Of a DNA stretch of 64,000 nucleotides, positions 17,734-27,517 are shown piece after piece (position 1 is the first letter of the stretch; every line of letters begins with the position of its first letter). The notes beneath the pieces are model-generated. The model was not told the DNA's origin. It worked only from the letters and a program-made list of their open reading frames with translations, and did not search any database. Origin of the DNA: Psychrobacter frigidicola (GTDB taxonomy: Bacteria; Pseudomonadota; Gammaproteobacteria; Pseudomonadales; Moraxellaceae); NCBI RefSeq assembly GCF_007997305.1, contig NZ_VORZ01000002.1:434001-498000 (forward strand), read 5' to 3'. A program made the translations under genes and the position numbers.

Positions 17734-18855
17734 CTAGTTAATATCTAATGACAAGCGATCAGCGCCTTCGTCTAGGTTTTGACGGCTATTTTTACTGCTC
17801 AGTTTTATTTTTAAGCGCAAGTCGTTCGGAGAGTCTGCATGACTGATAGCATCTTGATAAGTAATCTCACCATTTTCATATAAATCCAGCAATGCCTGAT
17901 CAAAGGTTTGCATACCACTATCACGTGAGCGTGTCATGACGTCTTTAATCTCGTGAATCTCTCCCTTACGGATATAATCACTTATTAGCTGCGAGTTTAA
18001 TAAAATCTCGATAGCAGCGCGGCGACTTTTACCATCTGGGGTCGGAATAAGCTGCTGGGCGATAATGGCTTGCAGATTCAGCGATAAATCCATAAACAGC
18101 TGGTTGTGACGATCAGTCTCAAAAAAGTGAATGATCCGGTCAATGGCTTGGTTGGCGTTATTAGCATGCAAGGTGGCAAAGACTAAATGGCCTGTTTCGG
18201 CATACTGAATGGCATAACTCATGACCTCACGATTGCGAATTTCACCGATCAAAATGACATCGGGGGCTTGGCGCAAAGTGTTTTTTAGTCCTGCCTCAAA
18301 AGTCAAAGTATCAATGCCGACCTCACGCTGGGTAATAATACACCCTTGATGCTGATGCACAAACTCAATAGGATCTTCGATAGTGATGATATGACCGTGG
18401 GAGTTATGATTGCGATAACCAACCATAGCGGCAAGGGTTGTGGACTTTCCCGTACCCGTAGCGCCGACCAATAAAATAATACCGCGCTTCCTCATTGCCA
18501 GCTCTTTTAAAGAGGGCGGTAAGCGTAGCTCTTCAACAGTAGGAATCTTATTTTCGATCTTCCGTAAAATCATTCCAGCCATATCACGTTGCATAAAAGC
18601 ACTGACTCGAAAGCGCGCTTGCTGTCCATTATCGGTGATGGCAAATTGGCACTCGCTCGTTTCTTCGAACTCTTGTTGTTGATTTTTTGTCATGATGCTT
18701 TTGACCAAAACCATGGTTTGCTCGGATGACAGCGGCGTTTTACCGACGGGGCGAATCGTGCCGTTTATCTTCATAGAAGGGGCGACATCAGCAGTAATAA
18801 ATAAGTCAGAACCGTTATTCTTAATCATCAGTTGCAGCAATTTATCAAAATCCAT
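17734..18855 (-). CDS. pilU: Type IV pilus retraction ATPase PilU
   Basis: PilU is the accessory retraction motor of type IV pili, working with PilT. The 373-aa protein has the GspE/PilT fold: Walker A VGATGTGKSTTLAAMVG, an acidic Asp box (ITIEDPIEFVHQH), a Walker B region (APDVILIGEIRNREV) and the His box (AETGHLVFATLHANNA). The PilU identity rests on SDLFITADVAPSMKINGTI at the N-terminus and a C-terminal tail beyond PilT length. It lies 93 bp downstream of pilT on the same strand, the usual operon order. Confidence 0.95.
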   Translation of the reverse strand: MDFDKLLQLMIKNNGSDLFITADVAPSMKINGTIRPVGKTPLSSEQTMVLVKSIMTKNQQQEFEETSECQFAITDNGQQARFRVSAFMQRDMAGMILRKIENKIPTVEELRLPPSLKELAMRKRGIILLVGATGTGKSTTLAAMVGYRNHNSHGHIITIEDPIEFVHQHQGCIITQREVGIDTLTFEAGLKNTLRQAPDVILIGEIRNREVMSYAIQYAETGHLVFATLHANNANQAIDRIIHFFETDRHNQLFMDLSLNLQAIIAQQLIPTPDGKSRRAAIEILLNSQLISDYIRKGEIHEIKDVMTRSRDSGMQTFDQALLDLYENGEITYQDAISHADSPNDLRLKIKLSSKNSRQNLDEGADRLSLDIN

Positions 18856-18948
18856 AGCGTACCTAATATAAAGTATAGTCTGTTATTTAAAGGGTAGATA
18901 AACGTCTGTTAAATATGGCAGACGCTCAATAAAAATAGTTCATCTATA

Positions 18949-20004
18949 TTAAAGAAAGGCTTCAGGCTGTTTTGCATAAGGTCGCGCCACATCTTTACTA
19001 ATCGTCCCTTTTGCTACTAAGTTTTTGAGCGTCTGATCCAAAGTAATCATACCGTCGCCTGCACCGGTCTGGATAGACGAATACATCTGGGCGATTTTAT
19101 TTTCGCGGATTAAGTTACGAATGGCAGGCGTGCCTAGCATAATTTCATGTGCCGCGACACGACCACCGGTTTGCCTTTTTAACAAAGTTTGCGAGATGAC
19201 GGCTTGCAGTGATTCTGATACCATAGCCCGAATCATATCTTTTTCAGCCGCAGGAAACACGTCAATGACGCGGTCAATAGTTTTGGCAGCGGAGCTGGTA
19301 TGCAAGGTGCCAAAGACCAAGTGACCCGTTTCAGCAGCGGTCAGTGCCAAGCGTATGGTCTCAAGATCACGTAGCTCACCGACCAAGATAACGTCTGGAT
19401 CTTCACGTAATGCCGAGCGCAGTGCGGGTTCAAAACCTAACGTATCGCGGTGTACCTCACGCTGATTAATCAGGCTTTTTTTGGATTCATGAACAAATTC
19501 AATCGGGTCTTCAATGGTCAAAATATGCTCTTTACGGGTCTCGTTGATATAATCTATCATCGCCGCCAATGTCGTTGATTTTCCTGAACCTGTGGGACCG
19601 GTTACCAATACGACCCCGCGCTTGAAGTCCGACACGCGCTTGAATACCTCGCCCATGCCCAAATCTTCCATCGTCAGCACTTTGGATGGAATCGTACGAA
19701 ACACTGCGCCCGCACCGCGATTTTGATTAAAGGCATTGACCCGAAAACGTGCCAACCCTGGAATCTCAAAAGAGAAGTCAGTTTCGAAAAATTCTTCGAA
19801 GTCAGCACGCTGCTTATCATTCATAATATCGTAGATTAGCTGATGCACCACCTGATGACTCATGACTGGCATATTAATGCGCGTCATCTCGCCGTCCACC
19901 CGAATCATCGCAGGCATACCGGCAGAAATATGTAAATCTGATGCTTTGTGCTTAACGGTAAAACGCAGTAAATCTTCAATGCTTAAATTACTTTTTTCAG
20001 CCAT
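18949..20004 (-). CDS. pilT: Type IV pilus retraction ATPase PilT
   Basis: PilT is the hexameric cytoplasmic ATPase that depolymerises pilin to retract pili and drive twitching motility. At 351 aa it is standard. Visible motifs are SIEDLLRFTVKHKASDLHIS, Walker A VTGPTGSGKSTTLAAMI (about 130-146), the Asp box ILTIEDPIEFVHES, Walker B DPDVILVGELRDLETI, the His box AAETGHLVFGTLHTSSA and the AIRNLIRE retraction motif near the C-terminus. The ATG has an AGGAAT ribosome site. It is divergent from yggS, a neighbour conserved in Pseudomonas-like genomes. Confidence 0.97.
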   Translation of the reverse strand: MAEKSNLSIEDLLRFTVKHKASDLHISAGMPAMIRVDGEMTRINMPVMSHQVVHQLIYDIMNDKQRADFEEFFETDFSFEIPGLARFRVNAFNQNRGAGAVFRTIPSKVLTMEDLGMGEVFKRVSDFKRGVVLVTGPTGSGKSTTLAAMIDYINETRKEHILTIEDPIEFVHESKKSLINQREVHRDTLGFEPALRSALREDPDVILVGELRDLETIRLALTAAETGHLVFGTLHTSSAAKTIDRVIDVFPAAEKDMIRAMVSESLQAVISQTLLKRQTGGRVAAHEIMLGTPAIRNLIRENKIAQMYSSIQTGAGDGMITLDQTLKNLVAKGTISKDVARPYAKQPEAFL

Positions 20005-20394
20005 GGATAGGTATTCCTGTCAGTCAAAACTCAGTCAATAAGAAGACGAATACACTTTAAAAGATCAGTGTTAAATAACCAGTCTGTGATTAATTACAAT
20101 TAAGGGAGTTATTAGTAGCATAAGTTAAATAATGTAACAATATGATAACAATACTATGACTATTTAACCATTGGAGATGCAGATTAAATGTAAAAATAGA
20201 GTACCGTTATAATTAGACTATGCATTCTATTTTTTCTAAAACTTCAAATTTAAAGTTTTAATAATTAGACAAGCTAATGGCTCCACCTTTCATGTCGAAC
20301 ATTTATAACGTCTACTACTTTTAATAACCCCCTTTTTTAATATCTACTATTTTTAATACATACCTTCTAATAAACAAAAAATAATGAGAATAAT
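20005..20394. promoter_or_regulatory. Divergent pilT / yggS region
   Basis: This 390-bp AT-rich region must hold both promoters. An approximate direct repeat TCTACTA(C/T)TTTTAATA occurs near 20312 and 20344, and an 11-bp one (TAACAATATGA / TAACAATACTA) near 20135. No gene or hairpin of note. Confidence 0.35.
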
Positions 20395-21096
20395 ATGGAT
20401 ACAGAGCATTTAATCGCTAACTGGCAACAGGTAAGTGAACAAGTTGCGCAGGCTTGCGCGAAAGCTGGGCATAATGATGCGGATAATAAAGTGACATTGC
20501 TGGCAGTATCGAAGACCAAACCTGCTGACATGGTAGCCACGTTAGCCAAACAAGGACAGCGTGATTTTGGTGAAAACTATCTACAAGAAGCGATTGAGAA
20601 AATTGTTACGCTAAAAAATGAGCCTGAATGTGAAAATATAGTTTGGCACTATATCGGTAGTATTCAGCGTAATAAAACCCGCGATATTGCTGAGCATTTT
20701 GACTGGGTACAAACCCTTGAGCGCGATATTATTGCCAAACGTTTAAACGAACAACGCCCAGAAAATATGCCGCCCCTTAATGTGCTTATTCAAGTGAATA
20801 TCGACGATGAAGACAGCAAGTCAGGCTGTCGCCCAGAGGAGCTATCAGCACTTATCGCCACGGCTAAAAGCTATGAGCGTTTGCAATTGCGCGGTTTGAT
20901 GATTATTCCTGCCAAAGCGGATACTGATGCCTTTGCCCGTACGCAGCAGTTATTTATGAGTATCAAACAACAGCATCCAGAGCTTGAGGCATGGGATACC
21001 TTGAGTATGGGCATGAGTGATGACATGGCGGATGCCATCGCTAATGGCTCGACCATGGTGCGCGTAGGAACGGCAATATTTGGGGCGCGTGATTAA
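20395..21096 (+). CDS. yggS: PLP homeostasis protein YggS (PipY/PROSC family)
   Basis: YggS binds pyridoxal phosphate without known catalysis and helps maintain vitamin B6 and amino-acid balance. The 233-aa protein has LLAVSKTKPADMVATLAKQGQRDFGENYLQEA with the PLP-binding lysine in VSKTK (about residue 42), WHYIGSIQRNKTRDIAEHFDWVQTL, VNIDDEDSKSG, LRGLMIIPA and the phosphate-binding end LSMGMSDDMADAIANGSTMVRVGTAIFGAR. It is monocistronic and converges on the CNNM gene only 37 bp away. Confidence 0.96.
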   Translation: MDTEHLIANWQQVSEQVAQACAKAGHNDADNKVTLLAVSKTKPADMVATLAKQGQRDFGENYLQEAIEKIVTLKNEPECENIVWHYIGSIQRNKTRDIAEHFDWVQTLERDIIAKRLNEQRPENMPPLNVLIQVNIDDEDSKSGCRPEELSALIATAKSYERLQLRGLMIIPAKADTDAFARTQQLFMSIKQQHPELEAWDTLSMGMSDDMADAIANGSTMVRVGTAIFGARD

Positions 21097-21133
21097 AGAG
21101 CATTTTTTGCTTACGTATTTAAACCGACACTTT

Positions 21134-22408
21134 TTAAACCGACTCTTCAGACTTGGTCACCAGCAGTTGATTGATTTTAAGATTGTCGGTCGCAAGAATT
21201 TCAAAATGGTAATTGGCATATGTAATACTGTCCGTTTTTTTTGGAATCTTGCGCAGCATAAACATCATAAAGCCGCTGATGGTTTCATAATTTTCACTCT
21301 GCGGCAAATTGACCATCCCTAAGGCACGAATCACATCTTCAATAGGGGTCATGCCATCAATCAGCCAAGAGTTATCAGTACGTTGGACAATGGGTTGTTC
21401 CTCTAAAGTGACCAGCTCGCCCATGACGATGCTCATCACGTCTTTAAGAGTAATGACACCCACCGTCAGCGCATACTCATTAACGATAACTGCAAAGTCG
21501 GCGCCAGTGGATTTAAAGGTCTCGAGCACCTCGAATAACGATAAGGTATCGGGGATAAATAGCGCCGGCTTGAGTAGTGCCCTGTCAGTTAAGCACACTT
21601 GTTGCTGTTCAAGTACGGATGCCAAAAAGGTGCGTGACTCCACATAACCAATAATATGCTCTAAATCATCGTCATTACACACCAGAAATTTATTGTGCGG
21701 CTGACGAATCATTGTCGCAACTATCTGCTCATTGCTGACTTTGGTATCAAAATAAACGATATGTTCACGAGGATTCATGACTGAAGTCACCGTACGCTCT
21801 TGCATCTCAAAGATATTTTCAATTAGATGGTGCTCGTGCTTTTTGAGCACACCGGCTTCTGCACCGGCGTCCATCATTGCATAGATGTCTTCTGAGGTCA
21901 TATCATCTTGGCGTACGGTTGAGATACCTATGAGCTTGAACAGGAAGTTTGCTGCCCCGTCAAATATCCAAATAATTGGTTTGAATATAAAAATTAAAAA
22001 AATCATCGGTCGTACCATTTTTACCGCAATGGGCTCAGCATTCGACATCGCCAAGCGCTTGGGCATTAGGTCAGCGAACAGCACAAATACGCTGGTTACG
22101 ATAATAAAAGATAGAATAGAGGCCAAGGCTTCATGACCAAGTAATTGCTCTAGATAGGGACTGATTGCCGACTCACCGATGACCCCAGCTAGGATTGCCA
22201 CTGCATTAAGCGCGATTTGTACCACAGTAATAAAGCTACCGGGTTGATCTTGCATATTGAGCACATCAAGCGCGCGCACATCCCCCTCTTTTGCCATAAC
22301 TTGAAGCTTGATTCTGCGCGCTGAGGCAAGCGCCAGCTCAGAGCTGGATACTACGGCACTTAACGAAATCAAGATAAAAATAAACACACTAGCGGTTAGC
22401 AAACTCAT
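21134..22408 (-). CDS. CNNM/CBS-domain membrane protein (hemolysin-like family)
   Basis: The 424-aa protein belongs to the CNNM (DUF21) plus CBS-pair family, associated with magnesium or cobalt export in some members. The N-terminal domain has three to four membrane helices and SSSELALASARRIKLQ; the cytoplasmic part has MTSEDIYAMMDAGAEAGVLKKHEHHLIENIFEMQERTVTSVMNPR, which leads into two CBS repeats (about 215-345) and a CorC_HlyC-type end (PQSENYETISGFMM). The older name 'hemolysin' is not a functional statement. Transported ion and direction cannot be inferred. It stands alone. Confidence 0.92.
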   Translation of the reverse strand: MSLLTASVFIFILISLSAVVSSSELALASARRIKLQVMAKEGDVRALDVLNMQDQPGSFITVVQIALNAVAILAGVIGESAISPYLEQLLGHEALASILSFIIVTSVFVLFADLMPKRLAMSNAEPIAVKMVRPMIFLIFIFKPIIWIFDGAANFLFKLIGISTVRQDDMTSEDIYAMMDAGAEAGVLKKHEHHLIENIFEMQERTVTSVMNPREHIVYFDTKVSNEQIVATMIRQPHNKFLVCNDDDLEHIIGYVESRTFLASVLEQQQVCLTDRALLKPALFIPDTLSLFEVLETFKSTGADFAVIVNEYALTVGVITLKDVMSIVMGELVTLEEQPIVQRTDNSWLIDGMTPIEDVIRALGMVNLPQSENYETISGFMMFMLRKIPKKTDSITYANYHFEILATDNLKINQLLVTKSEESV

Positions 22409-22517
22409 GAAATACTCGGATAGGATCTGGTCAGGATGACCATTAATATTGGGTAGTTAAGACAAGTGTTATAGAGTAAATTATTAAATTTAATCTTCTA
22501 ATGATAGAATTCTGATA

Positions 22518-22544
22518 ATAAAAAAGCTGGGTAAGCACCCAGCT
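22518..22544 (-). terminator. Terminator after nadE
   Basis: AGCTGGGT and ACCCAGCT form a perfect 8-bp stem with a 4-base loop, followed on the minus strand by seven bases of mostly T. It ends nadE. Confidence 0.88.
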
Positions 22545-22601
22545 GTTAGTAAAAGCGACAATAAGATATGTATTTAAAGAAGTTAGTTTAAGCTTAACTA
22601 C

Positions 22602-24293
22602 TTAGCCTTTTATTGACCATTTATTAACCAAAGGATAACGGCGTTCGCGACCAAAGGCTTTTTTGCTAATCTTAGTACCGATAGGGGCTTGACGGCGTTT
22701 GTATTCGCTATTGTCAACCATAGTAATGATTCTGGCGACCACATCGGCATCGAAACCTTTATCGACAATAGCTTTGTAGCCTAAATCTTCATCGACGTAT
22801 AAAGTTAGGATAGCATCCAATACCTCGTAATTTGGCAAGCTATCTTGGTCAGTCTGATCCGGACGTAGCTCAGCCGATGGCGGACGGGTAATGACGCGCT
22901 CAGGAATAACAGGCGTGTCCTCTAAGCGGTTACGGTAGTTGGCCAAGTCATAAACTTGCGACTTATAAACGTCTTTTAATACATCAAAACCACCAGCCAT
23001 ATCGCCGTACAAGGTTGAATAGCCAACAGCCATCTCTGACTTGTTACCCGTAGTGATCACTAGATGTCCAAACTTATTAGACAAGGCCATCAAGATAACG
23101 CCACGAGCGCGCGCTTGGATATTTTCTTCAGTCGTATCTGCAGGCGACTTGTTAAATAGAGGTGCAAGCGTATGACGAATACCTTCGACCGCATCAAAAA
23201 TAGGGCAGACGGTATAAGAAACGTTCAAGCGGCGCGCTTGTGCCTGTGCGTCTTCTAAACTGATTTTCGAGGTATACTCGTACGGCATCATGACCGCATA
23301 GACTTTGTCCGCGCCCAAGGCATCGACGGCGATACATAGCGTTAATGCTGAATCAATACCGCCTGACAGGCCAATGATAACGCCGGTAAATCCTGAATGA
23401 TTGACGTAATCACGCAAGCCAACGACTAGTGCTTGATACATCTCTGACTCACGGCTTAATGACAAGGGGGCTTTTACTTGCGCATTAAATTTAAATGTAT
23501 TGACGTTTAAACTGGCAAGCATCAGCTGATTCATAAAGCGCGATGCTTCATGGGCGACGCTGCCGTCAGCCTGTATCGCCATTGAACCACCATCAAAGAC
23601 TAAGTCATCTTGTCCGCCTACCGCATTCACATAAATAATCGGTAACTTGTGGTCACGGCTGCGTTTGGCAAGCATAGTTTTGCGTGCGTCTTGCTTTTTC
23701 AACTCAAACGGTGAGGCATTTAAGCTAATAATAAGGTCCGCACCTTGCTGTTTTAGCTCAGCAATCAGATTCTTCTCCCACAAGTCTTCACAGATGAGCA
23801 GACCAATAGTAATGCCTTTATAATCAAATAAAACTTGGTTGCGACCTTTGTCAAAGTAACGGCGCTCATCAAAAACGCCATAATTGGGCAAATACTGTTT
23901 ATGATAAAAGCCTTTTTGGTGGCCATTATGTAAGATAGCTGCCGAGTTAAAAGTACCATGATGGTCGACATGCGGATAACCGACAATCATGACAATATCG
24001 TCGATATCGCTTAACGTTGATAAGGCGCTTTTAATACGACCGGACAAGCTTGGGCGCAGCAGTAGATCTTGTGGAGGGTAGCCTAATAAAGCCAGCTCCG
24101 GAAAGATGATGACATCCGCACCTTGCTCGCGGGCTTGCAGGGCAAGCGCGCGCATTTTTTCGACGTTAGCAGTGATATCACCAACTAAAAAATGCGATTG
24201 AGCTAGTGCAAAAGTAACGCTATCAGGAGATACCATAGACGCACTGGTATTGGTGTTTACCGTAATATTAGAAGTATTATTGTCTTTTGACAT
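22602..24293 (-). CDS. nadE: Glutamine-dependent NAD+ synthetase
   Basis: NadE amidates nicotinic acid adenine dinucleotide to NAD+, using ammonia channelled from glutamine. The two-domain protein (563 aa) has an N-terminal nitrilase domain with the catalytic triad Glu in FPELALLGY, Lys in FYHKQYLPNYG and Cys in LLICEDLWEKN, and a C-terminal synthetase domain with the PP-loop IIGLSGGIDSALT and TTGNKSEMAVGYSTLYGDMAGG. The ATG at 24293 is preferred over one six codons upstream because AGGAAC is seven bases before it. The leader contains three 17-bp tandem repeats, 24379-24429. Confidence 0.96.
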   Translation of the reverse strand: MSKDNNTSNITVNTNTSASMVSPDSVTFALAQSHFLVGDITANVEKMRALALQAREQGADVIIFPELALLGYPPQDLLLRPSLSGRIKSALSTLSDIDDIVMIVGYPHVDHHGTFNSAAILHNGHQKGFYHKQYLPNYGVFDERRYFDKGRNQVLFDYKGITIGLLICEDLWEKNLIAELKQQGADLIISLNASPFELKKQDARKTMLAKRSRDHKLPIIYVNAVGGQDDLVFDGGSMAIQADGSVAHEASRFMNQLMLASLNVNTFKFNAQVKAPLSLSRESEMYQALVVGLRDYVNHSGFTGVIIGLSGGIDSALTLCIAVDALGADKVYAVMMPYEYTSKISLEDAQAQARRLNVSYTVCPIFDAVEGIRHTLAPLFNKSPADTTEENIQARARGVILMALSNKFGHLVITTGNKSEMAVGYSTLYGDMAGGFDVLKDVYKSQVYDLANYRNRLEDTPVIPERVITRPPSAELRPDQTDQDSLPNYEVLDAILTLYVDEDLGYKAIVDKGFDADVVARIITMVDNSEYKRRQAPIGTKISKKAFGRERRYPLVNKWSIKG

Positions 24294-24378
24294 TGTTATT
24301 GTTCCTATCAATATATCATTTAAAATGTAAGGGACAACGCAGACTTCTCATTCAAGTATGACTTTGCATAATGAGTCG

Positions 24379-24429
24379 AAGCGATGTGTATAATTAAGCG
24401 ATGTGTCCCATTAAGTTGTGTGTCCTATT
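24379..24429. repeat. Three 17-bp tandem repeats upstream of nadE
   Basis: Units AAGCGATGTGTATAATT, AAGCGATGTGTCCCATT and AAGTTGTGTGTCCTATT follow one another without gaps, and a fourth degraded unit may start at 24430. They lie 86-136 bp upstream of the nadE start, so an operator role is possible. Confidence 0.8.
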
Positions 24430-24998
24430 AAGCTAAATTGAAAAATAAAATTATTAAGTTATTGATGTAAATTATATCGTTAAACGACACATCCAAAAAA
24501 TGTGCTGGCGGAAATACTCCGCAACAACACTATTCCTAAAATCCAAACTGAGTGACGTATTAAAGTTAGGACTAAAAATGTGCCTAACAATATTTAAAAA
24601 TGCAAAATAATACCCTTAGTATAACATCAATTATTAAATCAACGAGAACGCAGCCGTGTTTTACCTGCCTTAATGTTTAAGCGGATTATACAAACTCATG
24701 AGTCAAGCAAAAAGTGTATAGTCACTTTGAATGATTGAGGCTAGGTCCATTAAAGTAGTGACTAAAATTATCAAAATGGCAGCCTAGATATATAAACTTG
24801 TAAGTAAAAGTTACAACATAGCCTTATGTATTCGCTATATCTTATTGCATAATAAACACTGACGGTTAAGTTTATTTTAATCAGCAAGTATCGATATTGG
24901 CAGATGGCAAATATAATCTGTCTATGAACACCTTCGTATTTATAAATTTTGTAGCAAAATGGCACTCACTTTTGCTCTCAATGGTTGATTGACAAGTT
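24430..24998. other. Remainder of nadE / permease divergent region
   Basis: About 570 bp of AT-rich sequence with no supported gene. It must contain the promoter of the permease gene at 24999 and possibly that of nadE. A short minus-strand frame at 24771-24965 has no recognisable features and no ribosome site that would support it. Confidence 0.4.
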
Positions 24999-26159
24999 AT
25001 GATAGAAAACTGGACAAAAGAGTTTGTGATTCAGCGCTTGCTGGCAATTACCTTACTGATTGCGCTATTTATTTTATGTTTTCAAGTGGTGCAGTTTTTT
25101 ATTGTGCCAGCATTGTGGGCGGCGATTTTAGCCTATATTACTTTCCCAATTTATACATTTTTCCATGAAAGGGTAAGACTCAGCTCGGGCTTTAGTGCTG
25201 CTATTATGACGGTCAGCATTGCCTTAATTATTGGAGTGCCCCTGATTATTGGCTTGTTTATTTTACAACAAGAAGCCTTAAGCATCATTACCAATCTGGT
25301 CTATCGCGTCAAGGTAGGCTATGTTGATGTACCAGACTCTTTAAAAGATCTGCCTATTATCGGTCAGCAAATCAAAGATATTTTGTGGAAAGTGAACAAA
25401 GACCCCGTGGGCACACTTGATGCATTTCGTACGTGGATTCAGTCGCATTTATACTATGGTAAGCTTGCCCTAGATGTGGTGTTTAGTAGCCTTGCTAAAC
25501 TAGGCATGGCGCTTATGACACTGTTCTTTTTTTACCGCGATGGTACCAGCCTGATTCGTCAAATCCGCCAAGCACTACGCAATATCATTGGTAACCGTAT
25601 CGATGGGTATATTGACTCAGTGGGTATGACGACGCGTGCGGTAGTGTATGGCATCGGGCTAACGGCGTTGGGACAAGCGTTATTTGCAGGGATTGGTTAT
25701 TATTTTTCTGGCGCACCAAGTCCTATTCTGCTAACGATTGTGACCTTTGTTATAGCACTTATTCCGTTTGGTACCCCATTTGCATGGGGTGCAGTCTCTA
25801 TTTGGTTGTTGAGCCAAGGTCAAACGACAGAAGGGATTGGGCTCGCATTGTGGGGCATATTAGTTATTAGTTGGGTAGATAATTTAATTCGGCCTATGGT
25901 TATTAGTGGTGCGACTAAAATTCCCTTTATTATTATTTTTATTGGGGTGCTTGGTGGCCTGACAGCATTTGGCTTCGTGGGTTTATTCATTGGGCCTGTG
26001 GTATTGGCGATTGGGCTTGCAGTGTGGCGCGAATGGATTTCACAACATAAGAATGAAATCTTTGCGCCAAAAGAGGTGGTATTAACGGACAATCAAGCTC
26101 AGTTAGTGGTTGAGGAGGTAGAAAACGATACGGCAGAAGATAATGCGTCGAGCCACTAA
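24999..26159 (+). CDS. AI-2E family transporter (PerM-like)
   Basis: The 386-aa inner-membrane protein has about eight hydrophobic segments and family landmarks: ALWAAILAYITFPIYTFFHER near the start, MTLFFFYRDGTSLIRQIR mid-protein, and the C-terminal block ALIPFGTPFAWGAVSIWLL followed by VDNLIRPMVISGATKIPFIIIFIGVLGGLTAFGFVGLFIGPV. Family members export AI-2 (TqsA) or are implicated in Na+/H+ exchange or stress; which applies here is unknown. The ending is an acidic cytoplasmic tail. pdxB follows at 137 bp in the same direction. Confidence 0.92.
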   Translation: MIENWTKEFVIQRLLAITLLIALFILCFQVVQFFIVPALWAAILAYITFPIYTFFHERVRLSSGFSAAIMTVSIALIIGVPLIIGLFILQQEALSIITNLVYRVKVGYVDVPDSLKDLPIIGQQIKDILWKVNKDPVGTLDAFRTWIQSHLYYGKLALDVVFSSLAKLGMALMTLFFFYRDGTSLIRQIRQALRNIIGNRIDGYIDSVGMTTRAVVYGIGLTALGQALFAGIGYYFSGAPSPILLTIVTFVIALIPFGTPFAWGAVSIWLLSQGQTTEGIGLALWGILVISWVDNLIRPMVISGATKIPFIIIFIGVLGGLTAFGFVGLFIGPVVLAIGLAVWREWISQHKNEIFAPKEVVLTDNQAQLVVEEVENDTAEDNASSH

Positions 26160-26296
26160 TAGTCGACCCACTTATAATAGTCACCTTTAATGACAACTTT
26201 GTCGTTCAGTAAAATTACTTGCACAACATCTGTTATCACCTATTACATCCTGACATCTTATAAATAATAAAATCTTAATAAGAGAGGTGCCAATCT

Positions 26297-27463
26297 ATGC
26301 CTAATACTAACGTTAATACTTTTACTGGTAATAATGAGTCTAAAGAAACACCAAGCACGCGCACGCTGACCATTGTTGCTGATAGTAATATTGCGAGTCT
26401 TGATGAGTTTTTTAGTACGCAGACGCTTGGACAAGACGCTGCTCTAACAGTGAATATTGTTAGCGTAGCAGGGCGCGATATTACTGCTCAACTGCTGGCT
26501 GAGGTGCAGCCGGACGTGCTGTTAATACGTTCTGTGACGCCTATTAATGCTGAATTAATAGTAGACAATCATAGTGTGCGCTTTGTTGGCTCTGCCACTA
26601 TTGGTACCGATCACGTTGATCAAGCTTATTTAGCGGAACGTAATATTACCTTCGCCAATGCCGCAGGTTGTAGTAAGCATTCAGTAGCGCAGTATGTACT
26701 GACGGCAATTTTAACTTTGCGCCCGCAATATTGGCAGCCGTCATCAAACCAACCTGTAGTTTTAGGCATCATCGGATTGGGTAATATTGGCAGCACCTTG
26801 GCACAATATGCCGCTGATTTGGGTTGGCAGGTATTAGGTTATGACCCCTTGTTACCCGCATCTGCTTTTAACAATGCCAGTTTCGATGAAGTTATTAGCC
26901 AAAGTAATGCCATTAGTTTACATGTGCCGTTAACGGATGCTGAAGGCATGAACCGTAGCGATTACCCAACGCATCATTTACTTAATGCGGCAGCGCTTGA
27001 GGCCATGCCAGCAGATAGTTTATTAATTAATAGCGCGCGAGGGCCAGTTATTGACGCTGCAGCTTTAGAAGACAATATAGAGCAAACTAGACGGCAAGTG
27101 GTGCTAGATGTCTTTGAGCACGAGCCGCAAATCGCTGAACAGTTATTATCGAAATTGGCTATCGCCACGCCGCATATTGCTGGTTATACCTTGGAAGGTA
27201 AGCTGCGCGGAACGCAAATGATTTATGATGCTTTATGTGAAAAATTTAATGTGACCCCAGCGCAATCCATGCATAATTTGCTGCCAGTGAATATGTACTT
27301 ATGGACTGAGCTCAAGGAATATCCAGACAGACTGATTAAGTTTTATGACATTATGCAAGATGATAAATTGCTACGTGCAAAGGCAGATGACGGTCAAGTA
27401 AATGGAGCCGATTTTGACCAATTACGCCGTGATTATCATTTGCGCCGTGAATGGCAGTTTTAA
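26297..27463 (+). CDS. pdxB: Erythronate-4-phosphate dehydrogenase
   Basis: PdxB oxidises 4-phospho-D-erythronate, the second step of the DXP-dependent pathway to pyridoxal phosphate. The 388-aa protein follows the D-2-hydroxyacid dehydrogenase plan: a substrate domain with FVGSATIGTDHVDQAYL and NAAGCSKHSVAQYVL, an NAD-binding motif GIIGLGNIGSTLAQYA (about 155-170), the catalytic Arg in INSARGPVID, Glu in VFEHEP and His in TPHIAGYTLEGKLRGTQMIY. The last phrase and the C-terminal dimerisation domain distinguish PdxB from SerA. An AGAGGTG ribosome site precedes the ATG. epmA follows after 54 bp. Confidence 0.95.
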   Translation: MPNTNVNTFTGNNESKETPSTRTLTIVADSNIASLDEFFSTQTLGQDAALTVNIVSVAGRDITAQLLAEVQPDVLLIRSVTPINAELIVDNHSVRFVGSATIGTDHVDQAYLAERNITFANAAGCSKHSVAQYVLTAILTLRPQYWQPSSNQPVVLGIIGLGNIGSTLAQYAADLGWQVLGYDPLLPASAFNNASFDEVISQSNAISLHVPLTDAEGMNRSDYPTHHLLNAAALEAMPADSLLINSARGPVIDAAALEDNIEQTRRQVVLDVFEHEPQIAEQLLSKLAIATPHIAGYTLEGKLRGTQMIYDALCEKFNVTPAQSMHNLLPVNMYLWTELKEYPDRLIKFYDIMQDDKLLRAKADDGQVNGADFDQLRRDYHLRREWQF

Positions 27464-27517
27464 AAAGCTTAATATAAAAGCGCTAAGTTAATAAATAGCC
27501 GTCAACAGTAGATAATA

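Noticed and set aside
24771..24965. 64-codon minus-strand frame in the nadE-permease gap
   Set aside because: Lacks a ribosome site and shows aromatic-rich, non-protein-like composition expected of AT-rich noncoding DNA.
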